From an uncultured Candidatus Saccharibacteria bacterium (GTDB lineage: Bacteria > Patescibacteria > Saccharimonadia > Saccharimonadales > UBA1547): DNA of 19,412 bases. The notes below the pieces were generated by a model. It was not told the origin of the DNA and searched no databases. It saw nothing but the letters and a program-made list of their open reading frames with translations. A program made the translations under genes and the position numbers. The stretch is from positions 1 through 19,412 of the forward strand of contig CAMLKA010000018.1 in assembly GCA_946480535.1 (NCBI GenBank). The letters run 5' to 3'. Shown here one piece after another: positions 13,325 through 19,412 of this stretch (the stretch's first letter is position 1; the number at the start of each line of letters is the position of its first letter).

Positions 13325-14476
13325 TTAACTCCTTTCGCTTTCTTGAGAGGTGAATTCTGCGTCCGTCGGCAAGAATACACTGAAGGTAGAGCCCTCTCCG
13401 AGCACTGATTCTACTCTTATCATACCACCATGAAGGTCAATAATATTCTTTGCCCAATAAAGACCCAGGCCTGTCCCTCCCACCTGGGTTGATAAATGGT
13501 TGTATACGCGACTGAATTTTTCGAATAACTTGCCCGTATCTTCAGGCGCCAGGCCGACACCTTGGTCGGAAATATCTATGCGAACCCAATGCGGCTCTTC
13601 ACTCACCCGTACCGACACCTCTTTGTTTCGGTCGGAGTACTTACTGGCATTATCAATTAAGTTTTCAAATACCATACGGATCTTTCCCGGGTCGGCTTCT
13701 ACTTCGAGTGAATCCCGATCCGTCACCACCGAAAGCGTTTGCTCACGCGAGGCATACGTCTCGGCTTGCTCTTTGGCAACATCACGCACCAATTCAACAA
13801 TGTCAACCGGCCGCTTGCGAATATGTACCTTGCCGGCATCCACCTGCGCGACCTTTAAGAGATCAGAAACAATAGTGAGCTGGCGCTCGTTGCTTTCGTA
13901 CGCCTTCTCGAGTAGTTTTAGCTGCGCGTCTGGCACTTCACCCGCCATACCTTGCAAGACCATGCCAAGATACTGTTTCACGCCCGTCGCAGGGGTGCGA
14001 AGCTGGTGAGAAGCGAGCGAAATAAACTCATCCTTCGTTTTGTTGAGTTCGATGTAATGATTCAACCGCTGGCCTTCAATTTGCTTACGTCCTAAAGCAT
14101 AATACAACGCACGCGAGAGGCTGTTTGCGTCAAGCGAACCCTTAACCAAGTAATCTGCTGCCGCTAGTTGAATTGATTTATGCTCAATAGCCGTATCGCC
14201 CGCCCCCGTGAGGAGGAGAAACGGCTCAGACCGCTTACTCGGCATCGCAATTTCCAATAATTCAAGCCCTGTGTGCGCACCGAGCCGGTAGTCAATCAGA
14301 AATACGTCAAAGTCTTTTGATTTTACAAGTTCCTTCGCCTCTTCGAAACGACTCGTCCAGGTTAGGGTGAAAGGCTGGTGGGGAATTTGCGTAAATGTAC
14401 GCTTTAATATGAGGTAGTCGTCCTCGTCATCATCAACAAGCAATACCCGTATGTCTTTTATGTTAAGATCGTTCAT
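13325..14476 (-). CDS. Receiver-histidine kinase hybrid (soluble)
   Basis: The protein has 383 residues. ATG 14476 is chosen because the frame upstream overlaps the preceding receiver gene and the receiver fold starts right after it; the overlap is 14 nt. Residues 5-125 are a receiver (DDDEDD, phospho-acceptor D62 in LIDYRLG, K112). After a short helix, HisKA starts at about 147 with SLASHQLRTP (H157). HATPase_c follows with ENLIDNASKY, DQGVGLAP, FEKFSR and GGTGLGLYWAK (333-343). There is no membrane helix and no separate sensor. The N-terminal receiver probably controls kinase activity in answer to phosphate from the upstream kinase, so it works as a relay or integration step. Confidence 0.92.
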   Translation of the reverse strand: MNDLNIKDIRVLLVDDDEDDYLILKRTFTQIPHQPFTLTWTSRFEEAKELVKSKDFDVFLIDYRLGAHTGLELLEIAMPSKRSEPFLLLTGAGDTAIEHKSIQLAAADYLVKGSLDANSLSRALYYALGRKQIEGQRLNHYIELNKTKDEFISLASHQLRTPATGVKQYLGMVLQGMAGEVPDAQLKLLEKAYESNERQLTIVSDLLKVAQVDAGKVHIRKRPVDIVELVRDVAKEQAETYASREQTLSVVTDRDSLEVEADPGKIRMVFENLIDNASKYSDRNKEVSVRVSEEPHWVRIDISDQGVGLAPEDTGKLFEKFSRVYNHLSTQVGGTGLGLYWAKNIIDLHGGMIRVESVLGEGSTFSVFLPTDAEFTSQESERS

Positions 14477-14921
14477 CCGTCTGGGGAAGCTCCACAATCT
14501 CAAACCAGTACGCACCAAGTGTCTTCATGACAGAAATGAGATTTTCAAACGTCACCGGCTTTGTAATAAATGAATTGCTTCCCAGTTGATAAGTCCTGTA
14601 AATATCCTCTTCCGCGCCAGAGGTAGTAAAGATAACAATTGGAATATTACGAAGTTTCGGGTCTGCCTTAATTTCTTTCAACGCCTCGCGACCGTCTTTA
14701 CGTGGCATGTTGAGGTCAAGCAAGATGACACCAGGGCGCACTGCCGTTTCCGCATACTCACCCCGCTTATAGAGGTAGTCGAGAAGGTCTTCTCCGTCAT
14801 TTACACGAATAAGCGTGTTGAGCAGCTTACTCTCTTTGAGTGCCTTCTTAGTGAGAAGATAATCATCATCGTCATCATCGGCCATGAGGATCACGATTGG
14901 GTCTTTTTTTACTTCTGACAT
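14463..14921 (-). CDS. Single-domain response regulator (Rcp1-like)
   Basis: The protein has 152 residues, a receiver slightly longer than CheY, with an extended loop after the second strand (LYKRGEYAETAVRPG) as in the Rcp1 regulators that partner phytochrome-type kinases. The acidic cluster ADDDDDD (14-20), phospho-acceptor D69 in ILLDLNMPRKDG, TTSG (99-102) and K121 in ITKP are all in place. There is no output domain. Its start codon shares one base with the stop of the large kinase gene (TAATG), and its 3' end overlaps the next gene, so the three proteins are made together. It is the likely first acceptor of the kinase at 14921-17158. Confidence 0.93.
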   Translation of the reverse strand: MSEVKKDPIVILMADDDDDDYLLTKKALKESKLLNTLIRVNDGEDLLDYLYKRGEYAETAVRPGVILLDLNMPRKDGREALKEIKADPKLRNIPIVIFTTSGAEEDIYRTYQLGSNSFITKPVTFENLISVMKTLGAYWFEIVELPQTDERS

Positions 14922-17158
14922 TAATGTATCTCCTCTAGAGCCTTTGGAAAGCTCACTTTAAAAGTTGAACCAGCGTTTTTCTTACTAGTTGCCGTTATTG
15001 TACCACCATATCGTTCAACAATCTTACGAACTACCGCTAATCCGATACCCGTACCCTCATATTCGTCTTTGCCATGAAGCCTTTGGAAGACTGAAAAAAT
15101 ACGATCGAGATAGCGTTCATCAAAGCCAATGCCATTATCTTTCACACAAATTGTATACATGTTAGGGTCAGTCTCTTCACAGAGCGATACGCTTACAATC
15201 GGATCTACCCCTGGGCGATGGAACTTTAATGCGTTTCCAATCAGGTTTTGGAATATTTGTCGCATATGTGTTGCGTCGGCAGCAATGACCGGCAGCTTCC
15301 CTACCTCAACAGTACCGTTAAGCTCTGCGATGCGCCATTCAAGATCAACAACGACCTCGCTGACGATTTTTTGCAAATTGACCGGTTCCGTCACTTGCTC
15401 ACGGGTTGAAACACGAGAGAAGGCAAGAAGATCTTGAATGAGAGTGCTCATACGCGATGCAGCATTTTGCATACGCACCAAGTACTCCGCCCCGTCGCCA
15501 AGCGCTTCGCTATATTCCGCCTGGACAATATCACCAAATGCGCGGATTTTACGCAGTGGCTCTTGAAGGTCGTGCGATGCAACGTAGGCGAAATCTTGAA
15601 GCTCCTGATTACTGCGTGACAAGCTCGTGCTATATTCCTGCAATTCGTCTTCGACCTTTTTACGACGCGCGATTTCTCGTTCAAGCCCGGCGTTAGTTTT
15701 TTCAAGTTCAATCGTGCGTTTTTTCACACGGCTTTCAAGCGCAGCATTAAGACTCTCGAGCTCTTTTTGAAGCTTCTTTCGCTCTTGAATCTCTGTATGA
15801 GCCTCCTGGAAAAGCTTCGCGTTATATACGGCAAGTGCTGCGCGGTTAGCAAGTCCTTTCGCAATTTCAACGTCGTTCAATCCGTAGTGACGTGCTGGAT
15901 CGGTTGAAATAAAGGTGATTGCACCAATAGCCTTACCGTCAATCTTAAGCGGTGCAGTAATGGCAGAGGTCATACCAACCTTTCGAAGCAGCTCCAATTG
16001 CTCTTTCGTTTCAGCAACCGCCACCAACATCTCGTCGTTAATCACCGGGGCATGCTCTACCTTGCCCGTTCGAATCACATTTGGCGTTCCCGTCGGTGCA
16101 TCAACATCGACAGGACCAAACTTTTTTCGAAGCTCAATCGCCCATTTCACTTTTTCAGGATCTTTGTGCGCAACAATGACCTGTTCAATTTTTCCATCTT
16201 CAAGAAGGTCAATGGCACACCAGTCAGCAACATCAGGTACCAGTTTTGTCACAATTGCTTCAAGAATTTGATGTGAGCCATATGATGCTGGGAACTGTGT
16301 ATTTGCCTCAGCTAATACATGGAGTTTTCGCTCAGTTTGCTTTCGCTCGGTAATATCAACAATGAGCCCAGGGAAACGCGCAGCCTTCCCCTCCTCATCC
16401 AGCTCTACCTGACCCCTGGCCAAAAGCCAGCGCGTATTGCCTTCCGCATCATACAAACGATATTCGCTTTCATACGGCGCCTTGCTGCGAACGGCGGCTC
16501 GAATCTCTTTTGACACCCGCTCTCGGTCATCGGGGTGGATTGCTTTCGTGAAGTCTTCAATAGGCGCTTCGGCGGGCTGGGTGCCGTCAGATAATCCAAA
16601 CAGCTTCGCTGAGTTTTTGTCTGCCAAGACAAGGTTGTTTTGAATATCCCATAGCCACGTGCCGACCGCACTATAGGCGAGTGCCTGCGCAAGTTGTTCC
16701 TGGGCCTGCGCCAATTCCTGCTCCGCCACAACACGCTGCGTGATATCTTTCGACTGCTGTATAACAGCAACGACTTTCTTGCCCTGGAAAATTGGACTGT
16801 GCGTTACTTCCCAAAACTTCTTCTGAAGCGTGCCTTTTTGATCTTTGATGTCATAGCCAAACACCGGCATCGTATCGGCCACGCCCGTTTTTGCAACACC
16901 ACGAATGGATTCGACCAAATCGCTTTTTCCTGTTCTCTTGAATTTCTCTGAGGTATCAGGGAAAGCTTCAAGGAGTTTTTTTCCAATCACCTCTTCGCGC
17001 TTCACGAATGCCATGTCGGCGTGCGCTTCATTCTCCTCGATAATTGTGCAGTCAGGATCATCTGCATCAAAAATGATGTAGGCTGTGCCTAACGACATAA
17101 ATAATTGTTGAAAATCAAGCATTTGAATTTTATCAGTCTGTGTTGTTACTTTTTCCAC
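14921..17158 (-). CDS. Soluble multi-sensor histidine kinase (PAS-PAS-GAF-HisKA-HATPase)
   Basis: The protein has 745 residues from GTG 17158. That start is preferred over ATG 17185 because AGGAG precedes the GTG by five bases and a -10 (TATACT) sits right against the ATG, so the ATG would fall at or before the transcription start. PAS1 is at about 15-145 (ending in QQSKDITQR). PAS2 is at about 160-275 (TWLWDIQNN; HPDDRERV; GLIVDITERK). GAF is at about 285-450 (ITAPLKIDGKAIGAITFIS). A coiled coil spans about 455-515. HisKA has VASHDLQEPLRKI (H529), and HATPase has FQNLIGNALKF, DNGIGFDERY, VFQRLHG and GTGIGLAVVRKI. It has no membrane helix, so it senses a cytoplasmic signal. The HisKA type is that of phytochrome-like and Rcp1-partner kinases, but no chromophore-binding Cys-His motif is seen in GAF. 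Confidence 0.93.
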   Translation of the reverse strand: MEKVTTQTDKIQMLDFQQLFMSLGTAYIIFDADDPDCTIIEENEAHADMAFVKREEVIGKKLLEAFPDTSEKFKRTGKSDLVESIRGVAKTGVADTMPVFGYDIKDQKGTLQKKFWEVTHSPIFQGKKVVAVIQQSKDITQRVVAEQELAQAQEQLAQALAYSAVGTWLWDIQNNLVLADKNSAKLFGLSDGTQPAEAPIEDFTKAIHPDDRERVSKEIRAAVRSKAPYESEYRLYDAEGNTRWLLARGQVELDEEGKAARFPGLIVDITERKQTERKLHVLAEANTQFPASYGSHQILEAIVTKLVPDVADWCAIDLLEDGKIEQVIVAHKDPEKVKWAIELRKKFGPVDVDAPTGTPNVIRTGKVEHAPVINDEMLVAVAETKEQLELLRKVGMTSAITAPLKIDGKAIGAITFISTDPARHYGLNDVEIAKGLANRAALAVYNAKLFQEAHTEIQERKKLQKELESLNAALESRVKKRTIELEKTNAGLEREIARRKKVEDELQEYSTSLSRSNQELQDFAYVASHDLQEPLRKIRAFGDIVQAEYSEALGDGAEYLVRMQNAASRMSTLIQDLLAFSRVSTREQVTEPVNLQKIVSEVVVDLEWRIAELNGTVEVGKLPVIAADATHMRQIFQNLIGNALKFHRPGVDPIVSVSLCEETDPNMYTICVKDNGIGFDERYLDRIFSVFQRLHGKDEYEGTGIGLAVVRKIVERYGGTITATSKKNAGSTFKVSFPKALEEIH

Positions 17159-17186
17159 CGTCACTCCTGACGCCCTTCTTACCATT

Positions 17187-17192
17187 AGTATA
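17187..17192 (-). promoter_or_regulatory. -10 element of the phosphorelay operon
   Basis: TATACT on the minus strand predicts a transcription start near 17180 and a leader of about 22 nt holding AGGAG before the GTG at 17158. The perfect 9-bp palindrome GTGAATCAC next to it (17194-17202) could be an operator. The -35 region has no clear hexamer. Confidence 0.45.
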
Positions 17193-17226
17193 CGTGAATC
17201 ACTTCAATTAACCAGAGACACTGGAA

Positions 17227-17250
17227 TGGGGGCCATGCACGAGGCCCCCA
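17227..17250 (-). terminator. Terminator-like hairpin after the GlsB-like gene
   Basis: TGGGGGCC (17227-17234) pairs perfectly with GGCCCCCA (17243-17250) around an 8-nt loop. It sits 25 bp after the stop of the gene ending at 17276 and before the promoter of the kinase operon. The sequence after the stem on the minus strand (ATTCCAGTGTCTC) has only scattered T residues, so termination may be partial. Confidence 0.55.
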
Positions 17251-17275
17251 CATCCATTTGGTTCCTTATAAGGTA

Positions 17276-17545
17276 CTAGGCACGAACGCGTCGGTGCGTA
17301 AATGCCTTCACGATAGCGAGGAGAATCACCGCTCCAATAATTGCTACGATCAGGCTTACAAGGTTAAACCCTTCGACGGTAGTACCTGTCAACATTCGAT
17401 AGAGGAAGCCGCCAACAAAGGCACCGATAATACCGACAACGATATTCGCCACTGCTCCCATTTCTGCGTCTGTTTTCATAATCTTTGATGCGATCCAACC
17501 GGCTAATGCTCCGAAGAGGATCCATAGTACGATGTCTAATAACAT
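17276..17545 (-). CDS. GlsB/YeaQ/YmgE family stress-response membrane protein
   Basis: The protein has 89 residues, nearly all membrane: three helices at about 5-20, 30-52 and 60-82, with Gly-rich packing (LFGALAGWIASKIMK, VVGIIGAFVGGFLYRMLTG) and a basic end HRRVRA. This length and the GA-AGWIA plus GIIGA-GG patterns identify the transglycosylase-associated/GlsB family (PF04226). Members are induced in stress and linked to acid or envelope stress, with no known reaction. AAAGGAG lies eight bases before the ATG. It has its own Crp-type promoter in the 73-bp gap behind the 133-aa gene. Confidence 0.9.
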   Translation of the reverse strand: MLLDIVLWILFGALAGWIASKIMKTDAEMGAVANIVVGIIGAFVGGFLYRMLTGTTVEGFNLVSLIVAIIGAVILLAIVKAFTHRRVRA

Positions 17546-17577
17546 GATTGTTTCTCCTTTATGTTAGTACTGCACTC

Positions 17578-17620
17578 AGCTTACCGAGACTTCCTAACCT
17601 GAACTGTTAAAAATTTCACT
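17578..17620 (-). promoter_or_regulatory. Promoter with degenerate Crp-type operator (GlsB-like gene)
   Basis: TGTTA-AAAATT-TCACT (17605-17620) keeps the half-site layout and 6-bp spacer. Its centre is 67.5 bp from the ATG, the same as at the 59-aa gene. TAAGCT (17578-17583) lies where the -10 should be and places the operator centre about 41.5 bp upstream of the inferred start near 17571. The operator overlaps the stop codon of the upstream gene (17619-17621). Confidence 0.5.
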
Positions 17621-18020
17621 AAATACTGATTTTCTGACGTTGTGGACGGTAATCCACGGGGATTTTCTTGCCCGGGCGCTTTGCAATCATTGGTGATTCA
17701 ATTGCCTCAAGTGCGAAGATAATGGCTACTTCGACGAACAGAATCGCGTCGAGTGGAGCAATATAGAACTGCGAAAGCATGACTGCTACACCAATTGTCA
17801 GCATTCCCGATGCGATCATAAGTGCCGTACGAAAGTCGATACTTCGGGGCGGAGCTGTAAATAGTAGTCCCGCCAACAGACCGACAATAATGAACCTCAC
17901 GATATGAGAAAGTGGGTCGTTTGATACGAGAGCCTGGATTAAACTGTCCTGCCCAATTGTCGAGCCTACGATGATTGTCAGCAAGAGTGCAATCGTACCC
18001 GCAATGATAAGTCGTTTCAT
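17619..18020 (-). CDS. Small polytopic membrane protein, unknown function
   Basis: The protein has 133 residues with about four membrane helices (4-22, 39-57, 66-87, 90-111) and a basic soluble tail (KRPGKKIPVDYRPQRQK). No family motif that I recognise is present. The ATG follows AAAGGAGG by six bases. It is preceded by a Crp-type operator and lies just before the GlsB-like gene, which has its own copy of that type of operator, so the two are probably co-regulated. A role in envelope stress is inferred from this context only. Confidence 0.82.
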   Translation of the reverse strand: MKRLIIAGTIALLLTIIVGSTIGQDSLIQALVSNDPLSHIVRFIIVGLLAGLLFTAPPRSIDFRTALMIASGMLTIGVAVMLSQFYIAPLDAILFVEVAIIFALEAIESPMIAKRPGKKIPVDYRPQRQKISI

Positions 18021-18055
18021 GTTGCGCCTCCTTTATATTGTTTAGGTATATTCAA

Positions 18056-18099
18056 ACAATAGCAGTGGCGCGATATACACGACTGTAATATATTTTACT
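18056..18099 (-). promoter_or_regulatory. Class II-type promoter with Crp-like operator (133-aa membrane protein)
   Basis: TGTAA-TATATT-TTACT (18084-18099) has the same central TATATT as the perfect operator at 12204, with matching substitutions in both half-sites. TATTGT (18056-18061) fits the -10 and puts the operator centre about 42 bp upstream of the inferred start near 18049. A second shared block, CGATATA, lies 6 bp before the operator on the plus strand both here (18071) and at 12191. Confidence 0.65.
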
Positions 18100-18143
18100 T
18101 TTTTGCAATTATGCGTAGTGCTTGTGTTTATCGCTAGGGGCAG

Positions 18144-18623
18144 CTATGAACACACGGGGCTTGAGCCGGTAATATCAAGGGCTGGTGGATTATTAATAGG
18201 AATAGTGCGAATCGTGTTGGAGCTGGTTGGGTCATAATAGATTACCCAGCGCTTATTTGGTGTTGAGCAGATGATATATGCGATAGTATTTCCGTTATCA
18301 GGATAGGTGCCACTAAGTGTAATATTCGTTGGCAGTTTTGATTCAAGCGGCCCCGGCGCGCCACCAGCGCTCCACTGCACCCCGTTGTAGGTTGGCGTCA
18401 CAGAATTGGTAAGCAACTGCTCCCAAGAAGGATAGTATCCGAGTGAGGTGTTCCAAAGTTCAATCTTTTTAACGAATTGACTCGCGGTTGAGCTATTTTT
18501 TACACCCTCAGCGCGCGCCTGAATGCCGTTATAGGCAACGATGGTAATGGCAGCAAGAATACCAATGACTACCACGACAATAAGAAGTTCGACGATAGTG
18601 AAACCATTTTGTTTATGCTTCAT
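18144..18623 (-). CDS. Type IV pilin-like protein (prepilin)
   Basis: The protein has 159 residues and starts with a class III prepilin signal: KHKQNG/FTIVELLIVVVVIGILAA. Cleavage would be after G7, F8 becomes the methylated first residue and E12 is the conserved Glu5. The hydrophobic helix (8-31) continues into an amphipathic alpha1 and a globular domain with YYPSWEQLL. Two late cysteines (119 and 158) could close the pilin D-loop. The product should be inserted in the membrane, processed by PilD-type peptidase and assembled into pili, or act as a minor pilin. No pilus machinery genes are in the window. No ribosome site precedes the ATG, which lies 9 bp after a -10, so the message is probably leaderless. 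Confidence 0.93.
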   Translation of the reverse strand: MKHKQNGFTIVELLIVVVVIGILAAITIVAYNGIQARAEGVKNSSTASQFVKKIELWNTSLGYYPSWEQLLTNSVTPTYNGVQWSAGGAPGPLESKLPTNITLSGTYPDNGNTIAYIICSTPNKRWVIYYDPTSSNTIRTIPINNPPALDITGSSPVCS

Positions 18624-18632
18624 ATTAGGCTA

Positions 18633-18661
18633 ATAGTACTACAGCCGTTTTTACGAGGCAA
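18633..18661 (-). promoter_or_regulatory. Promoter of the pilin gene, predicting a leaderless message
   Basis: TTGCCT (18656-18661), exactly 17 bp, then TACTAT (18633-18638). Only 9 bp (tagcctaat) separate the -10 from the ATG at 18623, so transcription should begin within about 3 nt of the start codon. The -35 lies inside the end of the HAD phosphatase gene. Confidence 0.6.
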
Positions 18662-19265
18662 TGAGATTGCGCACTTGGGCGATGACACTCTCGGTATCGC
18701 TAAACAAAACCGTTTGAATACCCTGCTGCTGAGCTCCTTGAATATGCTCAGCTTTATCATCGATAAAGATAATTTCTTCAGGCTGTACATTAAGTTTTTG
18801 AATAGCTAATTTGAAGATATCCGCACTAGGCTTGAGCATACCAACTTGCCAAGAATAAATGATCGGACCAAAACCACCCTCCGCACTTATCCCCGCTTTT
18901 TCTTGTACTCGCTGATATATGCCGATGGTATTCGACAGCACAGCCGTCTTTATGCCCATGGCACGAATTTCTTTGAGGAAATGAAGCATTTGAACATTCG
19001 GCATAACCCTTTCTGCATATGCATGCTCAAAATAGGAATAGATGTTCGCCGGTGCCGTGTAGCCAAATTTCTCTTTAAGCTCAGACACGAATTGATGCTC
19101 CGGCACAAACTTTGTATCCATAGTAGTGTAGTGCGCTTTGTTTATTTCCTGTGCCATATCGAGTGAAACGCCAAGCTCACGTGCAAGCGCTTCAGTAAAG
19201 CTAACGCTCGTGTTTTTCACAAGGAGGACGTCACCGATATCGACGAGGAGGTATTTAGGATGCAT
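18651..19265 (-). CDS. HAD-superfamily hydrolase (subfamily IA-like)
   Basis: The protein has 204 residues, the length of small HAD phosphatases with a helical cap. Motif I is LLVDIGDVLL (nucleophile D9; Gly at the DxD second position, as in the YihX-like DxGxV branch). Motif II is AVLSNT (S111). Motif III is K145 in VGMLKPSADIF, and motif IV is IIFIDDKAEH (D169, D170). The alpha-helical cap lies at about 18-85. It is probably a phosphatase of a small cytosolic phosphate ester; the substrate cannot be read from sequence. The second Asp of motif I, the usual acid/base, is replaced by Gly with Asp next (D12), so activity may be altered. The ATG overlaps the end of the upstream gene by 11 nt. 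Confidence 0.9.
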   Translation of the reverse strand: MHPKYLLVDIGDVLLVKNTSVSFTEALARELGVSLDMAQEINKAHYTTMDTKFVPEHQFVSELKEKFGYTAPANIYSYFEHAYAERVMPNVQMLHFLKEIRAMGIKTAVLSNTIGIYQRVQEKAGISAEGGFGPIIYSWQVGMLKPSADIFKLAIQKLNVQPEEIIFIDDKAEHIQGAQQQGIQTVLFSDTESVIAQVRNLIAS

Positions 19266-19412
19266 TTGCAGGTGGGCTTAGAAACTTAAAGCTTGAAACC
19301 ATCATTTTATATCCATCCATGTACGTCTCAGCGCTTCCATTCGATGGATATTGGTAGATGAGGTCGTACGATTTTCCGCCCTTCACAAATACCGTGTGGT
19401 ACCGCTCGCCTT
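19255..19412 (-). CDS. C-terminal end of a protein cut by the window edge
   Basis: Fifty-one codons of an open frame run in from the window edge to the TAA at 19255-19257, overlapping the HAD start by 11 nt. The visible residues (GERYHTVFVKGGKSYDLIYQ, then YMDGYKMMVSSFKFLSP) look like the last beta-strands and the closing helix of a secreted or lipoprotein domain of PsbP/DUF-like fold, where a strand such as yxixY is followed by a late MxxSFKFL. This assignment is tentative. Amino-acid use and the coupling with the next gene support real coding. Confidence 0.65.
   Translation of the reverse strand, partial: GERYHTVFVKGGKSYDLIYQYPSNGSAETYMDGYKMMVSSFKFLSPPANAS

Noticed and set aside
15915..16271. 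GAF domain of the large kinase as a phytochrome chromophore domain
   Set aside because: There is no Cys-His chromophore attachment motif and no PHY domain after the GAF; only the kinase and Rcp1-like partner resemble phytochrome systems.

Overview
The window looks like a chromosome segment of a Patescibacteria/CPR bacterium, most likely a Candidatus Saccharibacteria-type organism. This is an inference from several features together: secreted proteins built on an S/TGDA...NTTGGNATTG repeat, an LPxTG-like surface protein beside its own sortase, a large Gram-positive-style class A penicillin-binding protein, a type IV prepilin, a fused DnaQ/GIY-YIG nuclease, and very compact gene packing with many stop/start overlaps. 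TAA, TAG and TGA all behave as stops, so the genetic code looks standard. I saw no rRNA, tRNA, CRISPR array or insertion sequence. No gene-free stretch exceeds about 250 bp.

Layout. (1) 1-719: end of a possible + strand gene, then a Crp/Fnr regulator on the minus strand whose start codon is not evident. (2) 803-5620, minus: a cell-surface locus. It holds a D/N-rich secreted repeat protein, a 604-aa four-repeat protein with a C-terminal membrane anchor, and a promoter-led mini-operon of an LPATS-anchored protein, a sortase and a glycosyltransferase-like membrane protein. (3) 5714-11870, minus: DnaQ-GIY-YIG nuclease, FMN reductase, penicillin-binding protein with TSP3-like repeats, topoisomerase IB and a YjdF/DUF2238-like membrane protein. 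(4) 11965-12951: a small unlisted 59-codon gene (minus) divergent from a second Crp/Fnr regulator (plus). (5) 12952-17158, minus: a four-gene phosphorelay operon, with a PAS-PAS-GAF soluble histidine kinase, a receiver, a receiver-kinase hybrid and a receiver. (6) 17276-19412, minus: GlsB-like stress membrane protein, small membrane protein, type IV pilin, HAD phosphatase and the C-terminus of another protein.

How the parts may work together. Three minus-strand promoters (for the 59-aa protein, the GlsB-like protein and the 133-aa membrane protein) each carry a Crp-type palindrome of form TGTxA-N6-T(C/T)AC. Each is centred about 41.5-42 bp upstream of the inferred transcription start, the classical class II activator position. 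The regulator at 12286-12951 keeps the Arg-Glu pair of the Crp recognition helix but lacks recognisable cAMP-binding residues. I infer a small local stress/envelope regulon. The sortase locus and the repeat proteins probably decorate the cell surface. The four-gene kinase/receiver cluster has no DNA-binding output domain, so its signal must leave through protein contacts or a response regulator encoded elsewhere.
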